DNA from: Vallitalea okinawensis
GTDB lineage: Bacteria; Bacillota; Clostridia; Lachnospirales; PQDH01
Reading direction: 5' to 3'
Assembly: GCF_002964605.1 (NCBI RefSeq)
Contig: NZ_PQDH01000002.1
Coordinates: forward strand, 310,001-374,000
DNA: 64,000 nucleotides
Below are positions 42,422 through 51,505 of the stretch, in pieces. The translations under genes were made by a program, and so were the position numbers. The notes beneath the pieces were generated by a model. It worked only from the letters and a program-made list of their open reading frames with translations, had not been told where the DNA came from and searched no databases. Every line of letters begins with the position of its first letter. The first letter of the stretch is position 1.

Positions 42422-43792
42422 TCAATAGCCGGCTGCTTCTTTTACTTTTTCTTGATGTAAAGGATCAATTTCTCCATCTTTATGACGCGTACTATTAAGA
42501 AAATGAATATCAAAATGCCCATCAAAGTTATTATCTTCTATATACTGAACATCATGAGGCATAAAAGACATAGAAGCCGCAATCTTTCTTCCACCTTCCT
42601 CTACAGTAACTGCACGTGTCTCCCAAGAATAACCACCCCAAATATCATAAGCTACTGAAGAATCTGAACTTGTTAATGGCTCACAATCAGCATGATTGGC
42701 ACCGGTTGTTCTCTTTACAGTAAAACTTCTACCAGTTACTAGATCTGTCACTTTTGCTGTATCATTTGTTTTGAATAAATATTGTGCTTCCTTCCACCAA
42801 TCCAGATATTCACCATATTGAGGTCCTGGTGTTGATTTTACAGGTATATGGTGTACTGGGATCTTAATAACTTGACCTACACTAAAATAACTTTCTGCTG
42901 ATACACCATTCGCTTCAGCAAGTTCATTAGCTGGTATTCCATGATCGATACTGATTGACCATAATGTATCTCCTGATTTCACTGTATAATTGGAATAAGT
43001 TACAGATGGATTGGTCTCTGTGACAGTTCCCGTAACTTTTAACTTTTGTCCTGGGTAAATTGTATTGCTACTCAGATTGTTTAAATTTTTTAATTCATTA
43101 ATAGAAATACCATATTTCTGAGCTATATTCCACAGATTGTCTCCTGATTGAACAGTATATGTTGATGTAGGTGTAGAAGGTGATGGTGCAGGTGTTGGTG
43201 CTGGAGCAGGTGTCCCTTGACTTTGCGAAATATAGAGTGTTTGTTCTGGGTAAATGGCATCTCCCTTAAGGTTATTACTGCTTTTTAATTGAGAGATAGA
43301 TGTTCCATAATTCTTTGCAATCTTGTAAAGAGAATCTCCTGATTTCACAGTATAAGTAATAACATTTCCACCTGGTACTTTAAGCACTTGATTAGGATAT
43401 ATGGTATTACCACTCAGGTTATTAAGGGATTTAATTGCATTAACCGTAGTTCCAAACCTCTTAGATATTTTCCACAAGCTATCGCCAGACTTAACAGTAT
43501 AGTTAGTGTTACTTGCTTTAGCTTCTGCCGCCTTAACTGTTGGTACCTGTCCACCTGCCAGTATGACTGAACCGACTAACATAGATCCGATCATTACTTT
43601 ACATAGATTGATTTTGAGTCCAGGAAATTTTTCATCAATAAACCTTAAGAGGTTGCTACGAGCTTCATCTTTCTTTTCTTTACTCATATGATCAAATTCT
43701 TTTGCAAACTCAACCCCAAACTCACTTAAATAAACGATCAAAGTATAGCCATCTTGTTCTTCAATTAATTTATAATCTTTAATATAATCCAT
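42422..43792 (-). CDS. LysM-repeat protein with an internal signal and unassigned C-terminal domain
   Basis: 456 residues. A 60-residue charged N-terminus precedes a hydrophobic segment (INLCKVMIGSMLVGSVILAG). Four LysM repeats follow (YTVKSGDSLWKISKRFG, YTVKSGDSLYKIAKNYG, YTVQSGDNLWNIAQKYG, YTVKSGDTLWSISIDHG), the second and third separated by a Pro/Ala/Thr linker. LysM binds peptidoglycan or chitin-type glycans. The last 140 residues (YLDWWKEAQYLFKTNDTAKV, then CEPLTSSD and WGGYSWETRAV) form a domain seen in clostridial LysM proteins, probably a cell-wall or spore-cortex enzyme; no catalytic motif was recognised. Confidence 0.8.
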   Translation of the reverse strand: MDYIKDYKLIEEQDGYTLIVYLSEFGVEFAKEFDHMSKEKKDEARSNLLRFIDEKFPGLKINLCKVMIGSMLVGSVILAGGQVPTVKAAEAKASNTNYTVKSGDSLWKISKRFGTTVNAIKSLNNLSGNTIYPNQVLKVPGGNVITYTVKSGDSLYKIAKNYGTSISQLKSSNNLKGDAIYPEQTLYISQSQGTPAPAPTPAPSPSTPTSTYTVQSGDNLWNIAQKYGISINELKNLNNLSSNTIYPGQKLKVTGTVTETNPSVTYSNYTVKSGDTLWSISIDHGIPANELAEANGVSAESYFSVGQVIKIPVHHIPVKSTPGPQYGEYLDWWKEAQYLFKTNDTAKVTDLVTGRSFTVKRTTGANHADCEPLTSSDSSVAYDIWGGYSWETRAVTVEEGGRKIAASMSFMPHDVQYIEDNNFDGHFDIHFLNSTRHKDGEIDPLHQEKVKEAAGY

Positions 43793-43915
43793 ATCATCAC
43801 TCCTAAGAAAACAATCTTAGTGTTATTTTCCCTTAAGGAGTTACTTTTATTACTCAACTTCATAATTATTTTTCAATTAAAATCACTAAGTGCTAGAGGT
43901 GTTTTTAGTACCCCC

Positions 43916-43944
43916 TTGCACAAAATAAATGAGTAAGCTATGCT
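43916..43944 (+). promoter_or_regulatory. Promoter of the TrmB/O-methyltransferase pair
   Basis: TTGCAC (43916-43921) and TATGCT (43939-43944) are 17 bases apart. It ends just before the palindrome at 43948. Confidence 0.6.
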
Positions 43945-43947
43945 GTA

Positions 43948-43969
43948 AGTAGTTGTTGCAGCAACTACT
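43948..43969. promoter_or_regulatory. Operator-like palindrome upstream of the TrmB gene
   Basis: A 22-base inverted repeat with AGTAGTTG and CAACTACT arms around TTGCAG starts 4 bases after the -10 element. Its position suggests autorepression by the TrmB-like protein. Confidence 0.6.
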
Positions 43970-43986
43970 ATAAAGGATGTGATCAT

Positions 43987-44757
43987 ATGATTGACAAATT
44001 ACTGAATATGGGGTTTACCACCTATGAAGCAAGAGCATATATTACTCTACTTGAAAATGGTCCACTAAACGGCTATGAACTATCAAAGCAATCTGGTATA
44101 CCAAAATCAAATGCCTACTCCTGCTTACAGACTATGCTTGAGAAAGGTTTTGTTTACAAAGTTGAAAGGGAATCAACTCATTTTGCTCCTAGGGATTTTA
44201 AGGAGATTACTACCATTTTAAGGGATCAACTAGAGGATGATATTCAGTTCTTATCTAATAATCTACCAACATATAAAACTGAAGCGAGTAACTTTCTTAC
44301 TATTAAAGGAGAAGATAATATCTTTGACAAGTTAAAACTAATGATCAGAGACGCTAAAGATAAAATAATTATTGACCTTTGGAAACAGGATCTAATCACA
44401 TTATTAGGTGAACTGAAAGTTGCTAAAGGAAAAGGAATACGTATTTACGCTATTGTTATGGAAAGTTCTAATTATAAACAATATGACTCTGAGTATAAAT
44501 TTGACTATCTGTATAATCACCCTTCTACCTCTTCAGATACTATAGTCAGAGATATTAACATAGTTTGTGATAATGATGAAGCCCTAAGCGCTCAAGTAGG
44601 AACTTCCTATTGCACAGGTATCTATTCCCAGAATAAGAACTTTGTCAATATTGTTAGAGAAGGGCTTGCTCATGATATTCTCTTGAACGAGGCTCTAAAG
44701 GGATGTACAGACAAACACATCAAGGAACTATCACAACTGGAAAAACTATTGTTTTAA
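43987..44757 (+). CDS. TrmB-like transcriptional regulator
   Basis: 256 residues. N-terminal winged helix MGFTTYEARAYITLLENGPL, GYELSKQSGIPKSNAYSCLQ; a helical dimerisation segment; and a C-terminal PLD-like TrmB effector domain (IKGEDNIFDKLKLMIRDAKD, KIIIDLWKQDL). TrmB proteins normally sense sugars. It is followed after 16 bases by an O-methyltransferase gene, whose expression it probably controls together with its own through the 22-base palindrome. Confidence 0.88.
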   Translation: MIDKLLNMGFTTYEARAYITLLENGPLNGYELSKQSGIPKSNAYSCLQTMLEKGFVYKVERESTHFAPRDFKEITTILRDQLEDDIQFLSNNLPTYKTEASNFLTIKGEDNIFDKLKLMIRDAKDKIIIDLWKQDLITLLGELKVAKGKGIRIYAIVMESSNYKQYDSEYKFDYLYNHPSTSSDTIVRDINIVCDNDEALSAQVGTSYCTGIYSQNKNFVNIVREGLAHDILLNEALKGCTDKHIKELSQLEKLLF

Positions 44758-44773
44758 GGAGGATCTGTTAAAT

Positions 44774-45403
44774 ATGCAATCTTACATAGATAATCTATAT
44801 AAAGACAGACCAAGTATAAGTAAAGCCAAATATATAACTGAAACAAAATTACAAGATTTCATCCCTGTTGTTGATGAAGACGTTGCAAGAACGCTCGCGC
44901 TCATTTTACAGATTTCTAAAGCAAAACAAGTCCTAGAAATTGGTACCAGCATCGGTTATTCTACTGTATCCATGGCTAAAATACTTCAACAGCAAAATGG
45001 TCGAATCACTACTATAGAATATGATGAAGTTGTAGCTGATCAAGCTAAGTGTAACTTCATTAATGCAGGGATTAATGAGATTGTTGATTTAAAAATTGGT
45101 GATGCCAGAGACATCTTGCCTACGCTTGAATCAGAAAGTTATGATCTTATCTTTCTAGATGTCGATAAAACCCTCTACAAACCTTTATTGAAAACCTGCA
45201 TTAGCTTATTAAAAAGGGGTGGTATACTCCTCGCTGAAGATACATTATTTCCTATCCTCAATCTTGAAGAGAAGTGGCGATATCTCATTCCATCTATAGA
45301 AGCATTTAACCAAGCCATTATTAAAAGCGATGAAATTGACAGTACAATACTTCCTATTGGCGATGGACTAACAATTGCAGTCAAAAAACTAAAAGCTCAC
45401 TAA
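44774..45403 (+). CDS. O-methyltransferase (COMT/class I family 3)
   Basis: 209 residues. SAM-binding motif I is VLEIGTSIGYSTVSMA; the acidic end of strand 2 is ITTIEYDE; the metal- or substrate-binding loop is YDLIFLDVDKTLY (D-x-D-K instead of the common D-A-D-K). AAGGAGG lies 12 bases before the ATG. Members methylate catechols or related phenols with SAM and Mg2+; some clostridial relatives modify tRNA (TrmR-like). Its partnership with a TrmB sugar-type regulator is unusual. A strong terminator follows. Confidence 0.85.
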   Translation: MQSYIDNLYKDRPSISKAKYITETKLQDFIPVVDEDVARTLALILQISKAKQVLEIGTSIGYSTVSMAKILQQQNGRITTIEYDEVVADQAKCNFINAGINEIVDLKIGDARDILPTLESESYDLIFLDVDKTLYKPLLKTCISLLKRGGILLAEDTLFPILNLEEKWRYLIPSIEAFNQAIIKSDEIDSTILPIGDGLTIAVKKLKAH

Positions 45404-45443
45404 CGATAAAGGAGAAGGGCGAACCCCCTTCTCCTTTGTCGTT
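45402..45443 (+). terminator. Terminator of the O-methyltransferase gene
   Basis: AACGA-AAAGGAGAAGGG with CCCTTCTCCTTT-TCGTT forms a very long GC-containing stem, starting at the stop codon. Confidence 0.85.
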
Positions 45444-45512
45444 AATTATGAAATATCTATTTTTATTATTGATACCATTACGTATAGAGTGTACAAAACT
45501 ATTTGCTAAAAT

Positions 45513-46199
45513 TTAAACTAATTCTTCGGTACTATAAAACTGTACATTGGTTGTATAAGCATTAATACCTTGACTAAATGTATATGACTCTATTTCTGGT
45601 AACTGTAAGCCATTTTCCTCAGCTAATAACTCTCTTTCATTACCATTAATTGTGCCATCTTCATCCTCATCAAAAGCTTCCATAATCTCACTAATATCTA
45701 TAGAGATACCTAAATTTTCAACAAAAGCTGCATAGTTTTCTAGCTCACTTATAGACCAACTATCATCCTCATTAGTATCTAGGTCAGGACCTTGGGTTGC
45801 ATTACCCATGGGAGGCATTGCACCTTTAGCCATAGGTGGTTTACTTGGCATTTCTGGGAGCTTCAATGCATTATCTTGTATCAAAACTTCTCTCTCTTCA
45901 CTCCCTATTAGGCCATCACCATCTTGATCATATGTATTCATAAGATCCTCTGAATCGATTGAAACACCTAACTCCTCAGAGGAATAAGCAGCATATTCGT
46001 CTAGTTCATCTTTACTCCAATTGCCATCATTATCAGTATCTAGCTTTGGTCCTTTTGGGGGTTTGGCGTTACGACCTGGTCCACCTGGACCTTTTGGTCC
46101 TTGTTGAATTTTACCTTCTTGATTTTGGTTATCTTGCCTTGACGCATTTAAATAACCATAGGATGTAGACGAATACCCACTTAAACTGTTAATTGTCAT
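45513..46199 (-). CDS. EF-hand calcium-binding protein with Gly/Pro-rich segment
   Basis: 228 residues. Four EF-hand loops in two pairs are visible: DTDNDGNWSKDE, DQDGDGLIGSEE, DTNEDDSWSISE and DEDEDGTINGNE. Each pair is separated by a conserved helix (ELDEYAAYSSEELGVSID, ELENYAAFVENLGISIDISE). A Gly/Pro/Lys-rich stretch (QQGPKGPGGPGRNAKPPKGP) lies near the N-terminus. No standard signal is seen; export could be non-classical. The two pairs are themselves duplicated. A two-component system and a decayed copy of this gene lie just upstream. Confidence 0.82.
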   Translation of the reverse strand: MTINSLSGYSSTSYGYLNASRQDNQNQEGKIQQGPKGPGGPGRNAKPPKGPKLDTDNDGNWSKDELDEYAAYSSEELGVSIDSEDLMNTYDQDGDGLIGSEEREVLIQDNALKLPEMPSKPPMAKGAMPPMGNATQGPDLDTNEDDSWSISELENYAAFVENLGISIDISEIMEAFDEDEDGTINGNERELLAEENGLQLPEIESYTFSQGINAYTTNVQFYSTEELV

Positions 46200-46327
46200 G
46201 TACTTCCCTCCTTTGTACTCTTTATTACATAATATCTATAAACGCTATCACATAATGATATCTACATTATAGAATAACCTACTTATGTCACACTTACGTC
46301 ACAGTTTGCGAAGACATATATTATTAT

Positions 46328-46812
46328 CTACTTATTTCTATGGTTAATCACTAATTTATTAAAATACCTACTTAAATCTACTAATTTATCTGTTTTATAA
46401 AATTGTGTATTGATAATGTATGCACCAACACCATAGTTGAGTGCATCATTTTCAATAACTGGTTCCTGCATGCAGTTAAATTCGGAATGATACCCTATTT
46501 TTTCACTTTCCTCTTTAAGTATATCATCACCTTGCTTTAAGTCTTCTATAATTCTGCTAATGTCTATGGAAATACCTAAATTTTGTGCAAAAACTGCATA
46601 GTTTTCTATCAGGTTTATTCGCCTATTACTATTACTCTCGGTATCAAAATTTGATCCCTGCATGGACATACCTAGTGGTGGATGTATGCCTCCTTTACAC
46701 ATAGGTGGTACACTAGCTATCAGTATCCTTTTTTTATTTTTTGTCATAACATCACCATCTTGATCTTTAATGGATTTCCTGATTCTATTATATTGTTTAC
46801 GTTCATTAGTAA
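46328..46812 (-). pseudogene. Decayed duplicate of the EF-hand gene
   Basis: The open part (46328-46747) retains 139 residues clearly homologous to the second half of the neighbouring EF-hand protein: NYAVFAQNLGISIDISRIIE against NYAAFVENLGISIDISEIME, and INTQFYKTDKLVDL against TNVQFYSTEELV. The calcium loops are ruined (DTESNSNRRINL). Upstream, KDQDGD is a remnant of EF-hand loop 2. LTDLLMN in another frame corresponds to SEDLMNT, showing a frameshift. Premature stops precede it. The protein may be untranslated. Confidence 0.65.
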
Positions 46813-46902
46813 ATCAGTTAACCTATTATGCTTTTAAGTATGCTAGCATTTTTAATAGGATACCATCGACTTGTGATGAAACTGTGATTATACCTAAAAA
46901 TA

Positions 46903-46940
46903 TCCAAGATATAGCACATATCTATGTATTATATCTTGGA
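46903..46940 (-). terminator. Stem-loop behind the two-component operon
   Basis: TCCAAGATATA (46903-46913) and TATATCTTGGA (46930-46940) form an 11-base stem, 18 bases after the kinase stop; no clear T tract follows. Confidence 0.55.
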
Positions 46941-46957
46941 TTCATCATCTAATTATA

Positions 46958-48541
46958 TCATTCTATTGTATTGAGTACTGAAAGGATAATATAAAATACT
47001 ATTCCATCCTCTGTATTCTCTGCTCCATATTTCCCTCCATGTGCTTGAATAATACCTTTAACAATCGATAACCCTAATCCTGTACCGCCCATTTCTCTAC
47101 TCCTAGCTTTATCAACACGATAGAAACTATCCCATATCTGATTAAGTTTTTCTTCATCAATATGGCTGCCTGTGTTCTTTACATTTATACGTATGCCATC
47201 CTTTACATCTTCTGTCCATATCGATATACTTCCGCCCTTAGGAGTGTGATTACAGGCATTACTTATAAAATTATCTATTACCTGTACGATACGTAATCTG
47301 TCCATCATTATTGAAACACCTTTAGCTTCTTTAACTGTGAAAACAATCTTCTTGTCTCTCATCATTTTTCGATAACGCATATTCAAGTCGGATAATAATT
47401 CCGATAATATAATTTCATCTTTTTCCAATGTAAACTCTTTTAATTGCATTTTTATAATCTGTACTAAATCCCTAACCATATTAGCCATTCGATCACTTTC
47501 ATCTAGAATGATATCTAAATAACGTCCACGTTCATCATCTGAATCGGCTATGCCATACTTAATGCCATCAGCATAACTTTGTATGATACCAATAGGTGTT
47601 TTAAACTCGTGAGAAGCTATGGCTATAAACTCATTTTTCATTTCATCCACTCTCTTAAGTAATTCTACATCCAGTTTTAATTGCTCATTAGCTGTTTGAA
47701 GTGCATCGATATTCATACTTAATTCATCGGATATATGATTAATGTTTTCTCCAAGCCTCGCAATCTCATGTTCACCTTGTACATCAAATCTTCCGGAGAA
47801 ATCTAAGCTGGCTATCTTCATAGTTTGTTTATGAAGATCACGAATCGGTTGTGTTAATCTACCAACTGCAACATATAAAAGTATACCTTCAATTAGTATG
47901 GTTATCATACTTACAATAAAAATAAAATTATTAGAAGCATTGACATTTTCCTTAACAATTGCTATGGGTTTTTGCAGCTGAATTACTCTTCCATCCTCTA
48001 AATTTATGATTAACTCCAATGCACGCAGCTCCCCTTGGAGAGTGCTAGAAATTCTAAAGATTAACTCATTACTACCTATGTATTCTCTATTGACTTCCTC
48101 ATAAGTAAGCTGTCTTCCTACACCTGGAAGCACCCCTTGCCCAGGTGGTGGTATTGATGATACACCTTGTCTGTATTCAGGTGGTTGTTCTGGTAATGGC
48201 CCTTGTCCGTGTTCAGGTAGTACTCCTGGTGGTACTGCTTCTACATTGGGTTGCAGCAACCTCCCCTGTGATCCTAGGTCAAATAATAAAATCTCCCCAG
48301 GGTTCATCGTAGAGAAAATTCCAGTACCCATCACTCTTTCATTAATATATTCAGCCAATTCCACATCCTCTAATTTTACTGCATTTGCAATAATATCCTC
48401 TGCTAATTTGGATAGATTTTTCTGACTATCATGTATACTATAATCAAGAAAGAATACCTTGTTAGTGATGAGTATTAAAGCTATTGATACGATATTAAAA
48501 GATAAGAAGATGATAAAAAATCTTGTCTTAATCGATTTCAT
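46958..48541 (-). CDS. Sensor histidine kinase with Pro/Gly/Gln-rich extracellular domain
   Basis: 527 residues. TM1 (about 7-27), an extracellular sensor (28-205), TM2, HAMP, HisKA with IASHEFKTPIGIIQSYADG, and HATPase with DNFISNACNHTP (N box) and GGTGLGLSIVKGIIQAHGG. The sensor contains a repetitive stretch (GVLPEHGQGPLPEQPPEY, then SSIPPPGQGVLPGV) unlike normal ligand-binding domains. It starts 14 bases inside the end of the response regulator gene, so the two are translated together. The nearby EF-hand gene, also Pro/Gly-rich, may be its target. Confidence 0.9.
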   Translation of the reverse strand: MKSIKTRFFIIFLSFNIVSIALILITNKVFFLDYSIHDSQKNLSKLAEDIIANAVKLEDVELAEYINERVMGTGIFSTMNPGEILLFDLGSQGRLLQPNVEAVPPGVLPEHGQGPLPEQPPEYRQGVSSIPPPGQGVLPGVGRQLTYEEVNREYIGSNELIFRISSTLQGELRALELIINLEDGRVIQLQKPIAIVKENVNASNNFIFIVSMITILIEGILLYVAVGRLTQPIRDLHKQTMKIASLDFSGRFDVQGEHEIARLGENINHISDELSMNIDALQTANEQLKLDVELLKRVDEMKNEFIAIASHEFKTPIGIIQSYADGIKYGIADSDDERGRYLDIILDESDRMANMVRDLVQIIKMQLKEFTLEKDEIILSELLSDLNMRYRKMMRDKKIVFTVKEAKGVSIMMDRLRIVQVIDNFISNACNHTPKGGSISIWTEDVKDGIRINVKNTGSHIDEEKLNQIWDSFYRVDKARSREMGGTGLGLSIVKGIIQAHGGKYGAENTEDGIVFYIILSVLNTIE

Positions 48542-49217
48542 CTAATCCATCCTCCTCGAAGCAATAACCATACCTATAAATTGTCTTTATTCTGTTTCCT
48601 AGCTCACCCAATGCTGCCCTTAAACTCTTTATATGGGTATCAACAGTTCTTTTGTCTCCATCATATTCATATCCCCATACCCGATCTAAAATCTGTTCTC
48701 TACTTAGTGCTTGACCTTTATTCTTAACTAAGTATAATAATAGATTAAATTCTCGAGGTGTTAGATTCAACTTTTCACCATCAATCTCAACACTACGCCT
48801 ATTCTCATCAAGTTCCATCCCTAACAGAGATAAAATCTGTTTCTCGTCTTTTTTCTTTCTTCTTAGCATTGCATTAATATGAGCCAGGAATAGTGGATAA
48901 GAAAAAGGTTTGGATATATAATCATCAGCTCCAATATTCATCCCTTTGATTTCATTGATATCATCACCTAGAGCTGTCAACATCATAATCGGTACATCTG
49001 ACGTCTTACGAATTTCATTACATGTTTCAAAACCATCCATTTCTGGCATCATTACATCCAAAATAACCATATCAAAATTAGGATTATCTGCAAATAAAGC
49101 TAATGCCTCTAACCCATTTTTAGCTATGGTTACTTTGTAATCATTTTTCAAGAGAAAAGCTTTTACTATATCCCTATAACGCTGGTCATCTTCTGCATAT
49201 AAAATTGTCTTCTTCAC
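48528..49217 (-). CDS. OmpR-family response regulator
   Basis: 229 residues from GTG 49217, which has GAGGG 9 bases upstream. The receiver has ILYAEDDQRYRD (acidic pair) and MVILDVMMPEMDGF (phospho-Asp), with Thr (MLTALGDD) and Lys (YISKPF). The winged-helix DNA-binding domain has LTPREFNLLLYLVKNKGQAL and GDKRTVDTHIKSLRAALG. It pairs with the kinase directly downstream. Confidence 0.92.
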   Translation of the reverse strand: MKKTILYAEDDQRYRDIVKAFLLKNDYKVTIAKNGLEALALFADNPNFDMVILDVMMPEMDGFETCNEIRKTSDVPIMMLTALGDDINEIKGMNIGADDYISKPFSYPLFLAHINAMLRRKKKDEKQILSLLGMELDENRRSVEIDGEKLNLTPREFNLLLYLVKNKGQALSREQILDRVWGYEYDGDKRTVDTHIKSLRAALGELGNRIKTIYRYGYCFEEDGLDEID

Positions 49218-49356
49218 ACAATCATTCCCTCTTTTATTTTCTCTTTTATTCCATACATACAATTAAGTAATCTTTAATATTAATGAGATGACTACCATTG
49301 TAGTAATCCCATTAATATCATAACATATGAAAGTGATGAAGTTGTGAACAATTTAA

Positions 49357-49384
49357 AAAGAGCTGAGAATACTCTCAACTCTTT
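49357..49384 (-). terminator. Terminator of the lrp/glnA unit
   Basis: AAAGAG (49357-49362) and CTCTTT (49379-49384), with inner GAGA/TCTC, form a stem; TTTTTAAATT follows on the minus strand. Confidence 0.75.
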
Positions 49385-49404
49385 CACTCATCAAATATTT
49401 ATTT

Positions 49405-50841
49405 CTATAAATCAAAATACATTTCATACTCAACTGGACTTGGAACGATATGAACTCTGGCAGCATCTTTTCTTATACTCTTGATCTGATCTTTGATGAT
49501 ACCTTCTGAAAATACATCACCTTGTAATAGGAACTCATAGTCATTTTCTAAAGCATCTGCAGCTTCATCTAATGATTTTGGTAATCCTTTAATTTTAGCC
49601 TTTTCTTCTTTAGGTAAGTCAAAAATATTTACATCGTAAGGACCGAATCCCTCTTTCACTGGATCAATTTTGTTGTTGATACCATCTAGCATAGCCATCA
49701 TTAGTGCTGAATAAGCTAAATAAGGATTAGCTGTTGCATCGGATGGTCTAAATTCAAAACGCTTAACTCCGGGCTTTTTAGCATAGCCAGGAATACGAAT
49801 AACTGAACTTCTATTAGCTGTTGCGTAGCAGATACTTACTGGTGCTTCATAACCAGGAACAAGTCTCTTATAGGAGTTTGTACTTGGATTAGTAAATGCT
49901 AAAAGTGCTGCTGAATGTTTAAGGATGCCTCCAATTGCATAAAGAGCTGTATCACTTAACCCAGAGTAACCATTCTCGTCAAAGAAAATAGGTTCTCCTT
50001 CTTTGAATAACTGTAAGTGAACGTGCATACCATTACCTGCTTCGCCAAAGAATGGTTTCGGCATAAATGTAACTGTCTTATTGTTTCTAATAGCTTCATT
50101 TTTTAAGATGTATTTGGTTAACATGGTTCTGTCAGCCATTTCAAGTAAACCACCAAAACTCAATTCTATTTCTAACTGACCAGGACCACCTACTTCTGGA
50201 TGATGGTACTTAACTGGAACGCCATTTTCTTCAAGCATTAACATCATGTTATTTCTTAATTCAAAGTTAACATCAAATGGAACATCTACATGATACCCTC
50301 TGTGATGAGGTACTTTATAGCCTAAATTTTTGGTATCTTTATTTCCTGTATTCCACTCTGCTTGTTCAGCATCTAAGTATACTTCCATATGGTTAGGTGA
50401 TGTTTTGTAAGAAACATGATCTAATATATAGAATTCAAATTCTGGTCCATAAAAAGCTTGGTCAGCAACACCTGTTTCACTCATGTATCTTTCTGCTTTT
50501 TCAGCTACATATCTCGGATCGCCTTCGAATCTCTCTGTTTCTTCACCCAATGAATAGATATTTCCGATCATTGTTAATGTTGGTATTTCCATGAATGGAT
50601 CCACAAAAGCACTACTTAAGTCAGGAATGAAAACCATGTCTGATTTTTCTACAGTTAAAAAACCATAGCTTGATCCGTCGAACCCAATACCATCTTCTAA
50701 AGTTTTCTCACTAAAACGTGTCACTGGAATGGTAAGATGATGCCATCTTCCAGCTAAATCTATCACCTTAAAATCGATTACTTTGATCTCATTATCTCTA
50801 CAAAAATCTCTAAGTTCATTAATATTCTTAAACATGTTCAT
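49405..50841 (-). CDS. glnA: Type I glutamine synthetase
   Basis: 478 residues. Beta-grasp then catalytic domain: GIGFDGSSYGF, FYGPEFEFYILD (metal Glu), HHPEVGGPGQLEIEL, AGNGMHVHLQLF, NSYKRLVPGYEAPVSI, RSSVIRIPGY and FEFRPSDATANPYLAYSALM. It makes glutamine from glutamate, ammonia and ATP in the cytosol. The length and the insert around residue 140 resemble the longer bacterial form. However, the Tyr that is adenylylated in enterics is Phe here (NIFDLPKEE), so that control is absent. An Lrp/AsnC gene lies 18 bases upstream in the same unit. Confidence 0.95.
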   Translation of the reverse strand: MNMFKNINELRDFCRDNEIKVIDFKVIDLAGRWHHLTIPVTRFSEKTLEDGIGFDGSSYGFLTVEKSDMVFIPDLSSAFVDPFMEIPTLTMIGNIYSLGEETERFEGDPRYVAEKAERYMSETGVADQAFYGPEFEFYILDHVSYKTSPNHMEVYLDAEQAEWNTGNKDTKNLGYKVPHHRGYHVDVPFDVNFELRNNMMLMLEENGVPVKYHHPEVGGPGQLEIELSFGGLLEMADRTMLTKYILKNEAIRNNKTVTFMPKPFFGEAGNGMHVHLQLFKEGEPIFFDENGYSGLSDTALYAIGGILKHSAALLAFTNPSTNSYKRLVPGYEAPVSICYATANRSSVIRIPGYAKKPGVKRFEFRPSDATANPYLAYSALMMAMLDGINNKIDPVKEGFGPYDVNIFDLPKEEKAKIKGLPKSLDEAADALENDYEFLLQGDVFSEGIIKDQIKSIRKDAARVHIVPSPVEYEMYFDL

Positions 50842-50859
50842 ACCCCACTTATCAATAAA

Positions 50860-51303
50860 TTAATTTTCTTCAAGGTTATACATCATGGTTTCCTTAAGCG
50901 TGGATAACGCTAAGTATGTATAGGTATTTTTAGCTACACTATTAATCTTATCAATGAGTTTCTCCAATTTCTTAGTGTTTTTTGCTTTTACCTTAATAAA
51001 GAAGCACGTATCCCCTGTGACTTTATGGCATTCCAAGACTTCAGGCATGTCTGTTAAAAACTTAGCCATCCCTTTGATGTCCATATCTCCAACTGGGACT
51101 GTGATGAAAGCGGTTATATCTAGACCAACCTTATCACCATCTATTATTGCCCCATAACCTTTAATAATACCTTCTTGCTCCAATTTTTTAATTCTTTCTT
51201 TCGTTCCAGTAGTAGAAAGCCCAATTTTTCTTCCTAACTCTGCAACACTAATTCTCCCATTTTTCTGAAGTTCCATAAGAATCAGATAATCATAAGTATC
51301 CAT
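50860..51303 (-). CDS. Lrp/AsnC-family regulator paired with glnA
   Basis: 147 residues. HTH: YLILMELQKNGRISVAELGR, KIGLSTTGTKERIKKLEQEG. The C-terminal RAM domain has ITAFITVPVGDMDIKGMAKF, ECHKVTGDTCFFIKVKAKN. RAM domains bind amino acids in octamers. Its stop lies 18 bases before the glnA start, so it probably controls glutamine synthetase according to an amino acid such as glutamine, in place of GlnR. Confidence 0.92.
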   Translation of the reverse strand: MDTYDYLILMELQKNGRISVAELGRKIGLSTTGTKERIKKLEQEGIIKGYGAIIDGDKVGLDITAFITVPVGDMDIKGMAKFLTDMPEVLECHKVTGDTCFFIKVKAKNTKKLEKLIDKINSVAKNTYTYLALSTLKETMMYNLEEN

Positions 51304-51469
51304 CTCTCACTTCCTTTCATAATTGCATTTTAAATCAATTCAACTAAATTTTCCATACATCATAGTCAATATGGTTATTTTTTTGGCTATTTTCTTTTAA
51401 TCAAAATAATTTTTCATTTATAATTAGTCTATTAGCATAATTTAAAAACTAATAAGGCTAAAAGTAGGT

Positions 51470-51495
51470 AAAAAAAAACTGTTAACTCAACAGTT
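51470..51495 (-). terminator. Terminator of the response regulator-GGDEF gene
   Basis: AACTGTT (51477-51483) and AACAGTT (51489-51495) form a 7-base stem with a 5-base loop; TTTTTTTTT follows on the minus strand. Confidence 0.85.
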
Positions 51496-51505
51496 CTCTC
51501 TTTAT

